A stretch of 40,427 nt of DNA, taken from assembly GCA_964560135.1 (NCBI GenBank), contig CAZLKN010000029.1, positions 1-40,427 of the forward strand, in the 5' to 3' direction. This stretch comes from CAZLKN01 sp964560135 (GTDB lineage Bacteria; Actinomycetota; JAICYB01). A program made the translations under genes and the position numbers. A model generated the notes under the pieces. It did not search any database. It was given only the letters and a program-made list of their open reading frames with translations, and was not told the DNA's origin. This document shows positions 1 through 7,750 of this stretch, piece by piece (position 1 is the first letter of the stretch; each line of letters begins with the position of its first letter).

Positions 1-1160
1 CCGACGCCGATGCACATCGTGGCCAGGCCCCAGCCGCCTCCCCGGCGGTGCAGCTCCCAGGCCAGCGTCGTGAGGATCCGGGCCCCCGAGCATCCCAGGG
101 GATGGCCGATGGCGATGGCACCCCCGTTGGGGTTCACGATCGCGGGATCGAGGTCGGGCCAGTTGCGGATGCAGGCCAGCGACTGCGCCGCGAAGGCCTC
201 GTTGAGCTCCACCGCGGCGAGGTCGCCCCAGCCGATGCCGGCACGACGCAGCGCCTCCTCGGCGGCCTCCACGGGACCGATCCCGTACAGGTGCGGCTCG
301 ACGCCGCTGGTGGTGCGGGTCACGATGCGGGCCAGACGGCGCAGCCCGTGCTCGTGGCAGGTGCGCTCATCGGCGAGCAGGAGCGCCGCTGAGCCGTCGT
401 TGAGCGGGGAGGCGTTGCCGGCGGTGACGGTCCCGTCGGGGCGGAAGGCGGGCTTGAGCCGGGCGAGCTTCTCCAGGGAGGTGTCCTCGCGGATGCACTC
501 GTCGCGTTCCAGCAGCGGGTCGCCGTTGCGGCCGCCGATGTGGACGATCTCGTCGTCGAAGCGCCCGTCCGACCAGGCTTTCGCGGCCTTCGTGTGGCTG
601 TCCAGGGCGAAGTGGTCCTGCTCGGAGCGGGAGATGTCGAAGCGTTCGGCGAGGATCTCGGCCCCCTCGCCGAGGGAGACCGTCCACTCGTCGGACATCC
701 GGGGGTTGGTCATGCGCCAGCCGAGGGTCGTGGACCACATCGTGTCGTGGGTGCGGGCGTAGCCGCCCTCGGGCTTGAGCACCACCCAGGGGGCACGACT
801 CATCGACTCCACTCCACCGGCAACGCACAGCGACGCGTCGCCGACGGCGATCGCCCGCGAGGCCTCAGCGACGGCCTCCAGGCCCGAGCCGCAGAGCCGG
901 TTCACGGTGGCCCCGGGGACCGAGGTGGGCAGGCCCGCCAGCAGCCACGCCATGCGGGCCACGTTGCGGTTGTCCTCTCCGGCGCCGTTGGCGTCGCCGA
1001 AGTACACGTCCTGCACGCGGGTGGGGTCGAGGTCGGGGTGGCGATCCATGAGGCCCTTCACGGCTACGGCGGCGAGATCGTCCGGCCGGACGCCGGCCAG
1101 CGCACCGGAGTGCTTGCCGATGGGGGTGCGGACGGCGTCCACGATGTACACGTCGCTCAT
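1..1160 (-). CDS. Thiolase (acetyl-CoA acetyltransferase), 3' end cut by window edge
   Basis: Thiolase-superfamily enzyme that condenses or cleaves acyl-CoA with acetyl-CoA in beta-oxidation or acetoacetyl-CoA synthesis in the cytosol. About 386 residues are visible. The acyl-accepting Cys90 lies in NRLCGSGLEA, followed by NEAFAAQ, the GGAIAIGHPLGCSGAR histidine loop and the second catalytic cysteine in MCIGVG at the very window edge. Only the last 10-20 residues should be missing. The ATG at 1160 is preceded by GGAGGAG at suitable spacing, and the N-terminus DVYIVDAVRTPIGK is the canonical thiolase start. It is divergent from the secreted protein at 1289. Substrate chain length cannot be told from sequence; degradative 3-ketoacyl-CoA, beta-ketoadipyl-CoA and biosynthetic acetoacetyl-CoA thiolases all remain possible. 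Confidence 0.95.
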   Translation of the reverse strand, partial: MSDVYIVDAVRTPIGKHSGALAGVRPDDLAAVAVKGLMDRHPDLDPTRVQDVYFGDANGAGEDNRNVARMAWLLAGLPTSVPGATVNRLCGSGLEAVAEASRAIAVGDASLCVAGGVESMSRAPWVVLKPEGGYARTHDTMWSTTLGWRMTNPRMSDEWTVSLGEGAEILAERFDISRSEQDHFALDSHTKAAKAWSDGRFDDEIVHIGGRNGDPLLERDECIREDTSLEKLARLKPAFRPDGTVTAGNASPLNDGSAALLLADERTCHEHGLRRLARIVTRTTSGVEPHLYGIGPVEAAEEALRRAGIGWGDLAAVELNEAFAAQSLACIRNWPDLDPAIVNPNGGAIAIGHPLGCSGARILTTLAWELHRRGGGWGLATMCIGV

Positions 1161-1288
1161 GAGGCTCCTCCACGATCGGTCACGGACCGGGTACGCAAAC
1201 GGTACAGGACCGGCGATCGGGGCAGGGATGTCGGGCGCAGCACCGAAGCTATGGATCAGGGGTGGAGGCCGGATCGAGGAGGGGACGC

Positions 1289-2938
1289 GTGCGCGGACGG
1301 ACGGTCACGGCGGTGCTCGCGGCCCTGGTGGCGTTCACCGGCCTGCCGGCCCAGGCGACCCACGGGATGGGCAGGATCAGCGGGACGGTGGTGGACGACA
1401 CCGGAGCGGTGGTCCGAGATGCATGTGTGTTCGGGTCCAGCAGTCAAAGCTGGGTCGCCAGGACCGACCGGAAGGGCCGCTACCGTGTCGAGAACCTGCC
1501 GGCCGGCACCTACGTGGTCTCGTTCTCGGACTGTATGGATCCACCGCGCTTCGTCCCGCAGTTCTACGACGGGAAGGCGAGCCGAGCGGAGGCGGACGAG
1601 GTCGAGGTCGATGCCGGCGAGCACGTCTCCGGCATCGACGCCCAGGTGCTGCGGACGGGGACCGCCACCGGCCGCCTCACCGACGCCGATGGCGAGCCGC
1701 TCGCGGGGGTGTGCGTCAGATCGCGGCCGGCGGATGCCGGGGATGGGGTTGACGTGATCCGGTGGCCAGGGCCCATGACCGATGATGGCGGGGTCTGGCG
1801 CCTGACGCTCGCGCCGGGTCTGCAGCACATCGGGTTCTTCGGGTGCGATGACGAGTTCGCGCACACGAACCGTTGGTACGCGGGCGCGTCCGAGCTCGAC
1901 GGCGCGACGGCCATCGAGGTGCAACCCGGTGAGGAGACTTCGGACGTCGACGACGTGCTGCCGCTGGGCGGCGCGATCTCGGGTGCGGTGACGAACGCGT
2001 CCGGGGAGCCGCTCGACGGGATCTGCGTTCAGTCGCCCCAGCCGGTCCTCAGGCGTCAGACGAGCACGACGACCGACGGTTCCTTCACGCTGACGGGACT
2101 GCATCCAGGGCAGGCGACCCTGAGCTTCCACGACTGCAGCAGCCGTGTCGAGAGCTACCTCCATCAATGGTACGAGGGCGTGGACGACGAGGGCGACGCC
2201 ACCCCGGTCTTGGTGCAGCAGGGCGGCGTCACCGGAGGTATCGACACGGAGATGGTGCTCGGCGGCAGCATCGCCGGAACCGTCACCTCGGAGACCGGCG
2301 CCAGTGTCAACTTCTGTCTGGGTCTCGCGGACGGGAGCCCCTGGGGTCTTCGGTTCGGCGGGGGCTGGGAGGACGGTCCCTACCTCATCGGTGGTCTGCG
2401 GGAAGGGTCCTACCTGATCCAGGCTTGGGACTGCGACCGTGGATACCACCTGCCCCGGTGGTTCGAGGACGCCGCCACCGCGGAGGAGGCCACGCCCGTG
2501 GAGGTGAACGTCGCGGAACGGACCTCCGAGATCGACATCGTGCTGCCGCTTGGGGAGGCCCCCGATCCGGCCGTGGACAGCGTCGGGATCGTACCGGGGG
2601 CCGATCTCGGGGGCCTGGACACCGGTGACGGCCGCGAGGTCGTCGCCACCGTCTCCAACCGCGGCACCGTCCTCACGGAGGGTTCGGACTACCTGCGCAT
2701 CGAGGCGTGTCCGGTCACCGGCGGCGGATGCTCCTACCGGTTCGTGGACCTGGAACCACTCGAGCCCGGCGGGGAGCGCGAGGTGCGCTTCGACTGGAGC
2801 GTCGTGGTCGGCGCCGGGGACTACGAAGTGCGGGTTTGGCTCGACTCCCGCGACGACGTGGACCCCCGGAACAACGAGGTGACCACGACGACGTCGGTGC
2901 TCGTCGACGGCGACGGGACGGGGGTCGGGCTCTTCTGA
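1289..2938 (+). CDS. Secreted protein with four carboxypeptidase-regulatory-like repeats and a C-terminal CARDB-like domain
   Basis: Exported, probably surface or extracellular protein of 549 residues; binding partner unknown. The GTG at 1289 is chosen over the in-frame GTG at 1262 because GAGGAGGGG lies just upstream and a clean signal peptide follows (basic start, hydrophobic stretch, cleavage after PAQA). Four repeats of roughly 90-100 residues follow, each opening like GxISGxVxxxxGxxLxGxCV and closing with an aromatic motif (QFY, RWY, QWY, RWF) and an acidic strand ending near SxID. Each repeat carries two cysteines. The last ~120 residues resemble a CARDB/adhesion-like Ig fold (VATVSNRGT, DPRNNEV) with another Cys pair. 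No sortase motif or C-terminal anchor is seen. Repeat class is assigned from pattern; function is not. Confidence 0.85.
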   Translation: MRGRTVTAVLAALVAFTGLPAQATHGMGRISGTVVDDTGAVVRDACVFGSSSQSWVARTDRKGRYRVENLPAGTYVVSFSDCMDPPRFVPQFYDGKASRAEADEVEVDAGEHVSGIDAQVLRTGTATGRLTDADGEPLAGVCVRSRPADAGDGVDVIRWPGPMTDDGGVWRLTLAPGLQHIGFFGCDDEFAHTNRWYAGASELDGATAIEVQPGEETSDVDDVLPLGGAISGAVTNASGEPLDGICVQSPQPVLRRQTSTTTDGSFTLTGLHPGQATLSFHDCSSRVESYLHQWYEGVDDEGDATPVLVQQGGVTGGIDTEMVLGGSIAGTVTSETGASVNFCLGLADGSPWGLRFGGGWEDGPYLIGGLREGSYLIQAWDCDRGYHLPRWFEDAATAEEATPVEVNVAERTSEIDIVLPLGEAPDPAVDSVGIVPGADLGGLDTGDGREVVATVSNRGTVLTEGSDYLRIEACPVTGGGCSYRFVDLEPLEPGGEREVRFDWSVVVGAGDYEVRVWLDSRDDVDPRNNEVTTTTSVLVDGDGTGVGLF

Positions 2939-2951
2939 GGTTTTCGTCCCC

Positions 2952-2957
2952 TAGCAT
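2952..2957 (+). promoter_or_regulatory. -10 hexamer (TAGCAT) for a possible leaderless start at 2965
   Basis: TAGCAT ends 7 nt before ATG 2965. The purine-rich run GGAGGGG abuts that ATG with no spacing, so it is badly placed as a ribosome site; a leaderless mRNA is the simpler reading. An alternative ATG at 2956 lies inside this hexamer. Confidence 0.4.
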
Positions 2958-2964
2958 GGAGGGG

Positions 2965-3621
2965 ATGCAGACGCAGCAGCCACCCTCTGAGACGGCCGCT
3001 GAGACGGCCGCGCCCGACCGTGCAGCGCTGCTGGAATCCCGCTTCGCCGGACCCGTGGTCGTCGCGGCGCTGGCGAGCGTCCCGGCCACGTTCCTCACGA
3101 TGCTCGAGGGACCGGCGGGGCAGGTCGGCGCCGTCGTGAACTGGGCCTCCCTGGCGGTGCTGACCGCGGAGTCGCTCGTGCTCCTCGTCCTCGCCAGCGA
3201 CCGCCTGGCCTGGATCAAGCGGCACTGGTTCATGATCGGCATCGCCGTGGCGGCGATCCCCGCGGTGCTCTTCGCGTTCGGCCCGGTGCAGGTCCTCCGC
3301 GCCCTGCGGGTGGTGGGCGCGGTGCGGATCGTGCGGGCCCGGCGGATCCTGCGCGCGGGAAAGATCCTGCGCCACCGGGCGGGCCTGCGCGGGCCCGTGG
3401 CCCGCGTGACCGGCGTGGGGGTGTCCATGGCCTGTGCGGCGTTCGTGGTCATGGTGCTGTCCGACCCGACGAGCTTCACCCGCCGCATCCTGGACGACGG
3501 CATGCAGAAGTACGGGATCGCGGCGATCCTGCTGGCGGGGGCGATCCTCGGCGGCGCCACCTACGTGGTCCGCCGGACGCGCTCCCGTGTGCGCTCAGAG
3601 CAGGATCGCGAGCTGGCGTGA
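2965..3621 (+). CDS. Voltage-sensor-like six-helix membrane protein lacking a K+ selectivity filter
   Basis: Integral membrane protein of 218 residues. Hydrophobic helices lie near residues 28-48, 53-73, 88-106, 150-165 and 185-205. Between the third and the later ones is an S4-like segment at about 108-137 (VLRALRVVGAVRIVRARRIL) with arginines at roughly every third position. The AES motif in the second helix and the RHWF...AAIP stretch before S4 match the S2-S3 layout of voltage-gated channel sensors. Where the pore loop and TVGYG filter should be, the short loop SDPTSFTRRILDDGMQKYG has no filter. It could be a proton-permeable sensor, a regulatory sensor or a decayed channel. It overlaps the convergent thioesterase gene by 27 bp. 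Family placement is my inference from charge and helix pattern. Confidence 0.6.
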   Translation: MQTQQPPSETAAETAAPDRAALLESRFAGPVVVAALASVPATFLTMLEGPAGQVGAVVNWASLAVLTAESLVLLVLASDRLAWIKRHWFMIGIAVAAIPAVLFAFGPVQVLRALRVVGAVRIVRARRILRAGKILRHRAGLRGPVARVTGVGVSMACAAFVVMVLSDPTSFTRRILDDGMQKYGIAAILLAGAILGGATYVVRRTRSRVRSEQDRELA

Positions 3622-4392
3622 CTGGGCCAGGAGCCGGCCGTCGCGGCTCCAGAGTTCGCCGTCCTCCTCGAGGAAGCCCTCCTGGGCGGTGGTCGTGCGG
3701 AAGACGCCCAGCACCCAGTCGTCGGCGCGCGCATCGGGCAGTGGCAGCGAGGCCCGGAAGTGGACCGTCAGGTCGATGGTCGGCACACCGCCGGAGGGCG
3801 GGATGACCTTGGCGAAGATCGCGGGTATCCAGGCGTCGGCGAGCTGGAGGGCCACGATCGGGTCCACGAGCTGGGGCTCGCGCAGGCGCATCCAGGCCCC
3901 CGACTCCGCGCGGCCTCCGGAGGCGAGCTCCTGCACGCCGAGGGCCCAGCGGAAGTCGAAGTTGAGCAGGAACGGCATCTCACCGCGATCGGGGCGCGGG
4001 TCGATGTCCTCGGGTGAGGGGACGTCGGGCATCTGCAGGTCCTGGAACTCGATGCCCTCCCACGGGGGTGAGAAGGCCCCCAGCGCCAGCGCGATGAGCC
4101 TGTCGTCCTGCGTCATGCGCGCCGACACCGTGGACAGCCGCCGTCCGGTGCGCTCCACGGCGCAGCGGATCGTGACCGGGCCGGAGGCCGGGGGCCGGGC
4201 GTAGTGGATGGTGAAGGACCGGGGGGAACGTGCGTCGTCGTCCACCGCCCCGGCCATCGCGCGCAGCAGAGGCGCCGCCACCGTGCCGCCGTTCGGCCCG
4301 CGCACGATCCACCAATCGCGGGTGAAGCCGGCCTCCCAGAGGCCGTCCCTGGTCGGCCGCACGGCGGTCTCGGCGTCGAAGCGTGTGGTCAT
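3595..4392 (-). CDS. TesB-like double-hotdog acyl-CoA thioesterase family protein
   Basis: Protein of 265 residues resembling the 4HBT_3/TesB-type thioesterases that hydrolyse acyl-CoA to free acid and CoA in the cytosol. The N-terminal half has RGPNGGTVAAPLLRAM followed by RSFTIHYARPP, the usual first hotdog strand and helix pattern. The second half repeats the fold with IDLTVHFRASLP near residue 210 and ends with SRDGRLLAQSRQLAIL, a typical thioesterase C-terminus. It starts at ATG 4392 with a G-rich stretch upstream. Its 3' end overlaps the convergent membrane protein gene by 27 bp. It lies downstream of nucS on the same strand, 40 bp away, but no functional link is evident. Acyl substrate is unknown. 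Confidence 0.8.
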   Translation of the reverse strand: MTTRFDAETAVRPTRDGLWEAGFTRDWWIVRGPNGGTVAAPLLRAMAGAVDDDARSPRSFTIHYARPPASGPVTIRCAVERTGRRLSTVSARMTQDDRLIALALGAFSPPWEGIEFQDLQMPDVPSPEDIDPRPDRGEMPFLLNFDFRWALGVQELASGGRAESGAWMRLREPQLVDPIVALQLADAWIPAIFAKVIPPSGGVPTIDLTVHFRASLPLPDARADDWVLGVFRTTTAQEGFLEEDGELWSRDGRLLAQSRQLAILL

Positions 4393-4432
4393 GGCCCGCC
4401 CATGGTGCCCGCCGCGCGCCCTCCGCGGCGAG

Positions 4433-5089
4433 TCAGAACAGCGTGAGGTCGGGGGCCTCGCGCCCGGCGAGGACCTCGAAATCGACCTCGGCCCACCGGA
4501 TCCCCCGGGCCTCGGCCAGAACCCTGGTCTGCGGTTTGATCGTCTGTGCCACCAGCACCCCCCGGACCGGCGCCAGGGACGGGTCGCGGTCGAGGCGCTC
4601 CAGGTAGCGGGTGAGCTGCTCCACCGCGTCGAGCTCGCCGTTGCGTTTCACCTCGACGGCCACCGCCCGCCCGTCCGCGTCGCGCAGGAGCAGATCCACC
4701 GGGCCGAGGTCGGTCGGGTACTCGCGGGTCACGAGCGTGAGGCCGGGCTCGATGGTGTCGGGGAATCGGGCCAGCAGCGCCTGCAGCTCGTCCTCGCTGC
4801 CGGTCTTGCGCAGACCGGGCTCGAGTCCGAGTTCGAGCGTCTGGTCGGACAGGATCGCATGCATGGTGATCTCGAGACGCTCGTCGCGGGGTCCGATCAC
4901 CGTCCAGGCCCCCTCGCGCTCGTCGACGCGCACCGGCGGCGTCATCCAGTTCAGGGGCTTGGACCCGCGGTCGGCGTGGACGATCAGGGTGCCGTCGGCC
5001 TTCACGACGATCAGGCGGCGGGCCGCCGGGAGGTGCGCCTGGAGCCGCCCCCGGTAGTCGATCGTGCAGTCCGCCACGACGAGTCGCAT
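4433..5089 (-). CDS. nucS: Mismatch-specific endonuclease NucS/EndoMS
   Basis: NucS cuts both strands at mismatches and provides the non-canonical mismatch repair of actinobacteria and some archaea, which lack MutS/MutL. The 218 residues match the usual length (about 220). The N-terminal DNA-binding domain begins MRLVVADCTIDYRGR. The RecB-like nuclease core is visible as LGPVDLLLRDADGRAVAVEVKR, carrying the D...ExK catalytic pattern, then the conserved LTRYLERLDRD helix and VLVAQTIKPQTR. The extreme C-terminus DLTLF resembles the family's sliding-clamp-binding tail. CAGGCT lies 8 nt upstream of the ATG and may serve as a -10 for a nearly leaderless mRNA. Assignment is firm. Confidence 0.95.
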   Translation of the reverse strand: MRLVVADCTIDYRGRLQAHLPAARRLIVVKADGTLIVHADRGSKPLNWMTPPVRVDEREGAWTVIGPRDERLEITMHAILSDQTLELGLEPGLRKTGSEDELQALLARFPDTIEPGLTLVTREYPTDLGPVDLLLRDADGRAVAVEVKRNGELDAVEQLTRYLERLDRDPSLAPVRGVLVAQTIKPQTRVLAEARGIRWAEVDFEVLAGREAPDLTLF

Positions 5090-5119
5090 CGGCCCACAGC
5101 CTGCCAGATGGGGGTGACG

Positions 5120-6484
5120 TCAGTTGAGATGGGCGCCGGCCAGGGCGCCCAGGACCTGCTCCTCGGCCGTCCGCCCCGTCTCCAGGTTCGGCACCTGGTT
5201 CTGCAGGATGACCACCGTGACGGGCTCGGCCCCCATGAGCCGTCCGGCGATCCCGACCATGCCCGACACCCATCCGGTCTTGGCCGCCAGCCGGCCCTCG
5301 AGCGGCGTGCCCGCCATGCGGTTGCGTAGCGTGCCGCTGCGTCCGGCCACGGCGAGCAGATCGGTGAGCACGACGCCGGCGGGGGTCAGCTCGACGGTGT
5401 CCGCGAGGCTCCGGCAGGTGGCCCGGTTGGCGGGGTGCAGTCCCGATCCGTCCGCCAGGATCACCCCGTCGTGGTCGACGCCCGCGGCGGCCAGGATCTC
5501 CAGGACCGCGCGGGCGCCGGCGGCCGTGCTGCCCTCCCCGGCGTGGTCGAGGCCGATCTCGCGCAGGAGCAGCTCGGCGGTCAGGTTGTCGCTGGAACGC
5601 AGCATCGCGGCGGCGATCTCGATCATGGGGGCCGACGACACCTCCGCCAGCCGGACCTCCCCCGGAGGCCCCGGTGCGACCGTGCCTTCGCCGGCGACGT
5701 GGACCCCACGCTCGCGGAGCAGCCTCGTGAGCTCCGCGGCGGTGTGGGCCGCGGGATCGGTGACCGGGGTGCGCTGCGGGGTCCAGGCCGCGAGCCCGCC
5801 GTTGACCGTGAGGGCGCTCAGCGGGGTGATGGAGCCTGCCGCCAGGTGGCGGGGGGCCGAGCCCGGCACCTCGCGGGCGGGCTCGTGGCGGGCGTCGTAT
5901 CCGAGCACCGCTCCCTGGATCTGCCGAACGCCCGCGGCGACGAGTCCGTCGGCGAGCTCGGCCAGGGAGGTCGGGGGCAGCTCGCGCCGCCGAGGGTCGG
6001 CGGCCAGGTACGCGGCGTACTCGGGGGTGGCGAGCAGCGGATCGCCGCCACCCACGAGCCAGAGGTTGCCGAGGACGCCGTCCACGGGCGCGACCTCGGC
6101 GACGGCGGTGGTGATCAGCCGGTGCCCGGGCCCGAGGGTCTGCAGCGCGGCGGCGGCCACGAACAGCTTCTGGGTCGAGGCCCCGCCCAGCGGGGTCTGC
6201 GGGGCGTGGGACGCGAGGACGCGCTCGCCGGACCGGACGAGGACGCAGGCCGGCCGCTCACCGAGCTCGAGTGTGGTGGCGGCCAGGACGGGATGGGGTG
6301 TGGGTGGAGCGGGCGTGGGGGTGGGCGGGGGTTCGGGCGACGGCGAGGCGACGCCGGCGGCCACGGCTTCGAGAGCCGGCGCGCCGCCGGATCCGCCCCG
6401 CAACAGCCCCGTGGTGGCGATGGCTGCGACCAGCACCGCAGCCATCAGGGCGACAGCCTGCCGCGCGGTAAGGAGCCTGTGCAT
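5120..6484 (-). CDS. dacB: D-alanyl-D-alanine carboxypeptidase/endopeptidase, PBP4 (DacB) type
   Basis: Class C penicillin-binding protein that trims the stem peptide or cleaves cross-links of peptidoglycan outside the membrane. The 454 residues include an N-terminal signal or anchor helix (residues 10-25), a Pro/Thr-rich linker at about 48-65 and the penicilloyl-serine domain. Catalytic motifs are S103-T-Q-K106, the SDN triad in LRSSDNLTAELL and KTG in RLAAKTGWVSGM. The ATG at 6484 is preceded by GGAGGG; an upstream in-frame GTG would place extra polar residues before the signal. TATGCT at 6515-6520 (minus strand) could be a -10. The upstream neighbour on the same strand, 50 bp away, is also a cell-wall protein, so joint envelope work is plausible. 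Confidence 0.93.
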   Translation of the reverse strand: MHRLLTARQAVALMAAVLVAAIATTGLLRGGSGGAPALEAVAAGVASPSPEPPPTPTPAPPTPHPVLAATTLELGERPACVLVRSGERVLASHAPQTPLGGASTQKLFVAAAALQTLGPGHRLITTAVAEVAPVDGVLGNLWLVGGGDPLLATPEYAAYLAADPRRRELPPTSLAELADGLVAAGVRQIQGAVLGYDARHEPAREVPGSAPRHLAAGSITPLSALTVNGGLAAWTPQRTPVTDPAAHTAAELTRLLRERGVHVAGEGTVAPGPPGEVRLAEVSSAPMIEIAAAMLRSSDNLTAELLLREIGLDHAGEGSTAAGARAVLEILAAAGVDHDGVILADGSGLHPANRATCRSLADTVELTPAGVVLTDLLAVAGRSGTLRNRMAGTPLEGRLAAKTGWVSGMVGIAGRLMGAEPVTVVILQNQVPNLETGRTAEEQVLGALAGAHLN

Positions 6485-6534
6485 GGACGATTCCCTCCAG
6501 CGGATCACCCTACGAGCATAGGCCGGGTGGCGGC

Positions 6535-7653
6535 CTACCGGGCCGCGAAGCGCTCGTAGTCGGCCGCCACCGCGGGCACGATCGAGGTCATGTACCGGCC
6601 CCCGGTGCAGCCCCGGCACCAGTTGGACGCGTTGATCGCTTCGGCGGTCTCCATCGGGCCGGAGCTGCGGGCGAGGGCGTCCAGGATCGCCTGGTACCCG
6701 TGGCCCGGCCGGCGGAGGGTACGGATCGTGGCTTCGATGCCCTGCTCCAACGAGGTGTAGTTCCGTACCCCGTGCGAGTTGATCACCGTGGTGTCCGGCA
6801 TGCGGTAGGTGGTCGCCAGCGGGTTCCAGCTCGCCCGGGTGTACTCGGCCTGTTGCCAGGCCACCACGACCACCATGTTGTTGCGGGAGACGGGGACGCC
6901 GAGCGCGGTCAGGAAGCGCTCCCCCCACGCCGCGAAGGTCAGCGGGGTGCCGCGTCCGGCGGCGCGCTCGAGGCCCGCCACCCCGGCGGTGCCCACCTGG
7001 GCGCGGAGCCGTTCGACGGTCGCCCGGGCCGAGGCGCGGGCCCGGGCCAGCTCGGCCACCTGCTCGCGATGCTCGTGGACCAGGGAGCTGAGGCTGCGGT
7101 ACTCGCGGTCTGCCTCGGCCAGGCGGGAGGCCTGTTCACGCAGCAGGTCCTCCCGGGCGGCTCGCTCCGCCTCGAGGTCCGCCGTGGCGCGAGCCAGGCC
7201 ACGGGCGAGCTGTTCGTCGTGGGCGAGCAGGTGCCCGACGTAGGTCGCCTTCAAGCGCAGGTCGGCCATGGACCGCGCTGAGGACAGCATCGCGTACCAA
7301 CCCGGCAGACCGTGCTTGTACACGGCCCGGGCCCGGTGGCGGAGCCGCTCGCGCAGCTCGGCGACCTCGGCGGCGGTGCGCTGGATCCGGGACTCCGTGT
7401 GCCGGACGTCGATCCGGGCGGCGGCGTGCTGGTCCTCCTGGGCCATCACGCGCCCGGCTGCGTCCCGAAGATCCGCGGCGAGCCCGTCCACGAGGCGTTC
7501 CTGCGCCACGAGGCTGCGCTCGAGCTCGCGGAGCTGGCGCCGGGCCTCGCTCAACCCCCCGGCGGCCACGGGCTGGCCGGCGACGCAGAGCAGCAGCACC
7601 GCGACCAGGGTCGCGGTGCGCCGGGGCGCGGTGGTGAGTTGTGGTGTGCGCAT
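6535..7653 (-). CDS. Secreted coiled-coil protein with C-terminal lysin-associated WNPLATT domain
   Basis: Protein of 372 residues with a signal peptide (cleavage near VAAGG), a long coiled coil from about residue 34 to 220 (ARRQLRELERSLVAQERLVD, then AEVAELRERLRHRARAVYKH) and a globular C-terminus. The coiled coil is like the PcsB/CwlO/RipA N-terminal modules that are controlled by FtsEX. The C-terminal ~140 residues carry WNPLATTYRMPDTT, NSHGVRNYTSLEQGIEATI and a CRGC pair. I recognise this as a domain common in actinobacterial and phage cell-wall hydrolases, but I cannot name its activity. No NlpC/P60 or LytM motif is seen. GAGGAGG abuts the ATG directly. Likely role: peptidoglycan remodelling or division, by inference. 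Confidence 0.75.
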   Translation of the reverse strand: MRTPQLTTAPRRTATLVAVLLLCVAGQPVAAGGLSEARRQLRELERSLVAQERLVDGLAADLRDAAGRVMAQEDQHAAARIDVRHTESRIQRTAAEVAELRERLRHRARAVYKHGLPGWYAMLSSARSMADLRLKATYVGHLLAHDEQLARGLARATADLEAERAAREDLLREQASRLAEADREYRSLSSLVHEHREQVAELARARASARATVERLRAQVGTAGVAGLERAAGRGTPLTFAAWGERFLTALGVPVSRNNMVVVVAWQQAEYTRASWNPLATTYRMPDTTVINSHGVRNYTSLEQGIEATIRTLRRPGHGYQAILDALARSSGPMETAEAINASNWCRGCTGGRYMTSIVPAVAADYERFAAR

Positions 7654-7695
7654 CCTCCTCTAGTCCTATCGGCCCGAACGGCTCCGGGTCGAGGC

Positions 7696-7724
7696 TTGTC
7701 GGGCTTGACGGGGGGGGATACGCT
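7696..7724 (+). promoter_or_regulatory. Sigma-A-type promoter for the helD-like gene
   Basis: TTGTCG at 7696-7701 and TACGCT at 7719-7724 are separated by 17 bp, giving an expected start near 7731 and a leader of about 20 nt carrying GGGGAGG before GTG 7751. This is the best two-part promoter I see in the window. Confidence 0.6.
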
Positions 7725-7750
7725 CTTCCGGCGCGCGGGGAGGTGTCGGT

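Noticed and set aside
4208..5329. 373-codon plus-strand open frame
   Set aside because: Shadow of the thioesterase, NucS and PBP4 genes; low-complexity translation.
7704..7724. TTGACG at 7704 as -35 for TACGCT
   Set aside because: Spacing is only about 9 bp; TTGTCG at 7696-7701 with 17 bp is the better partner.
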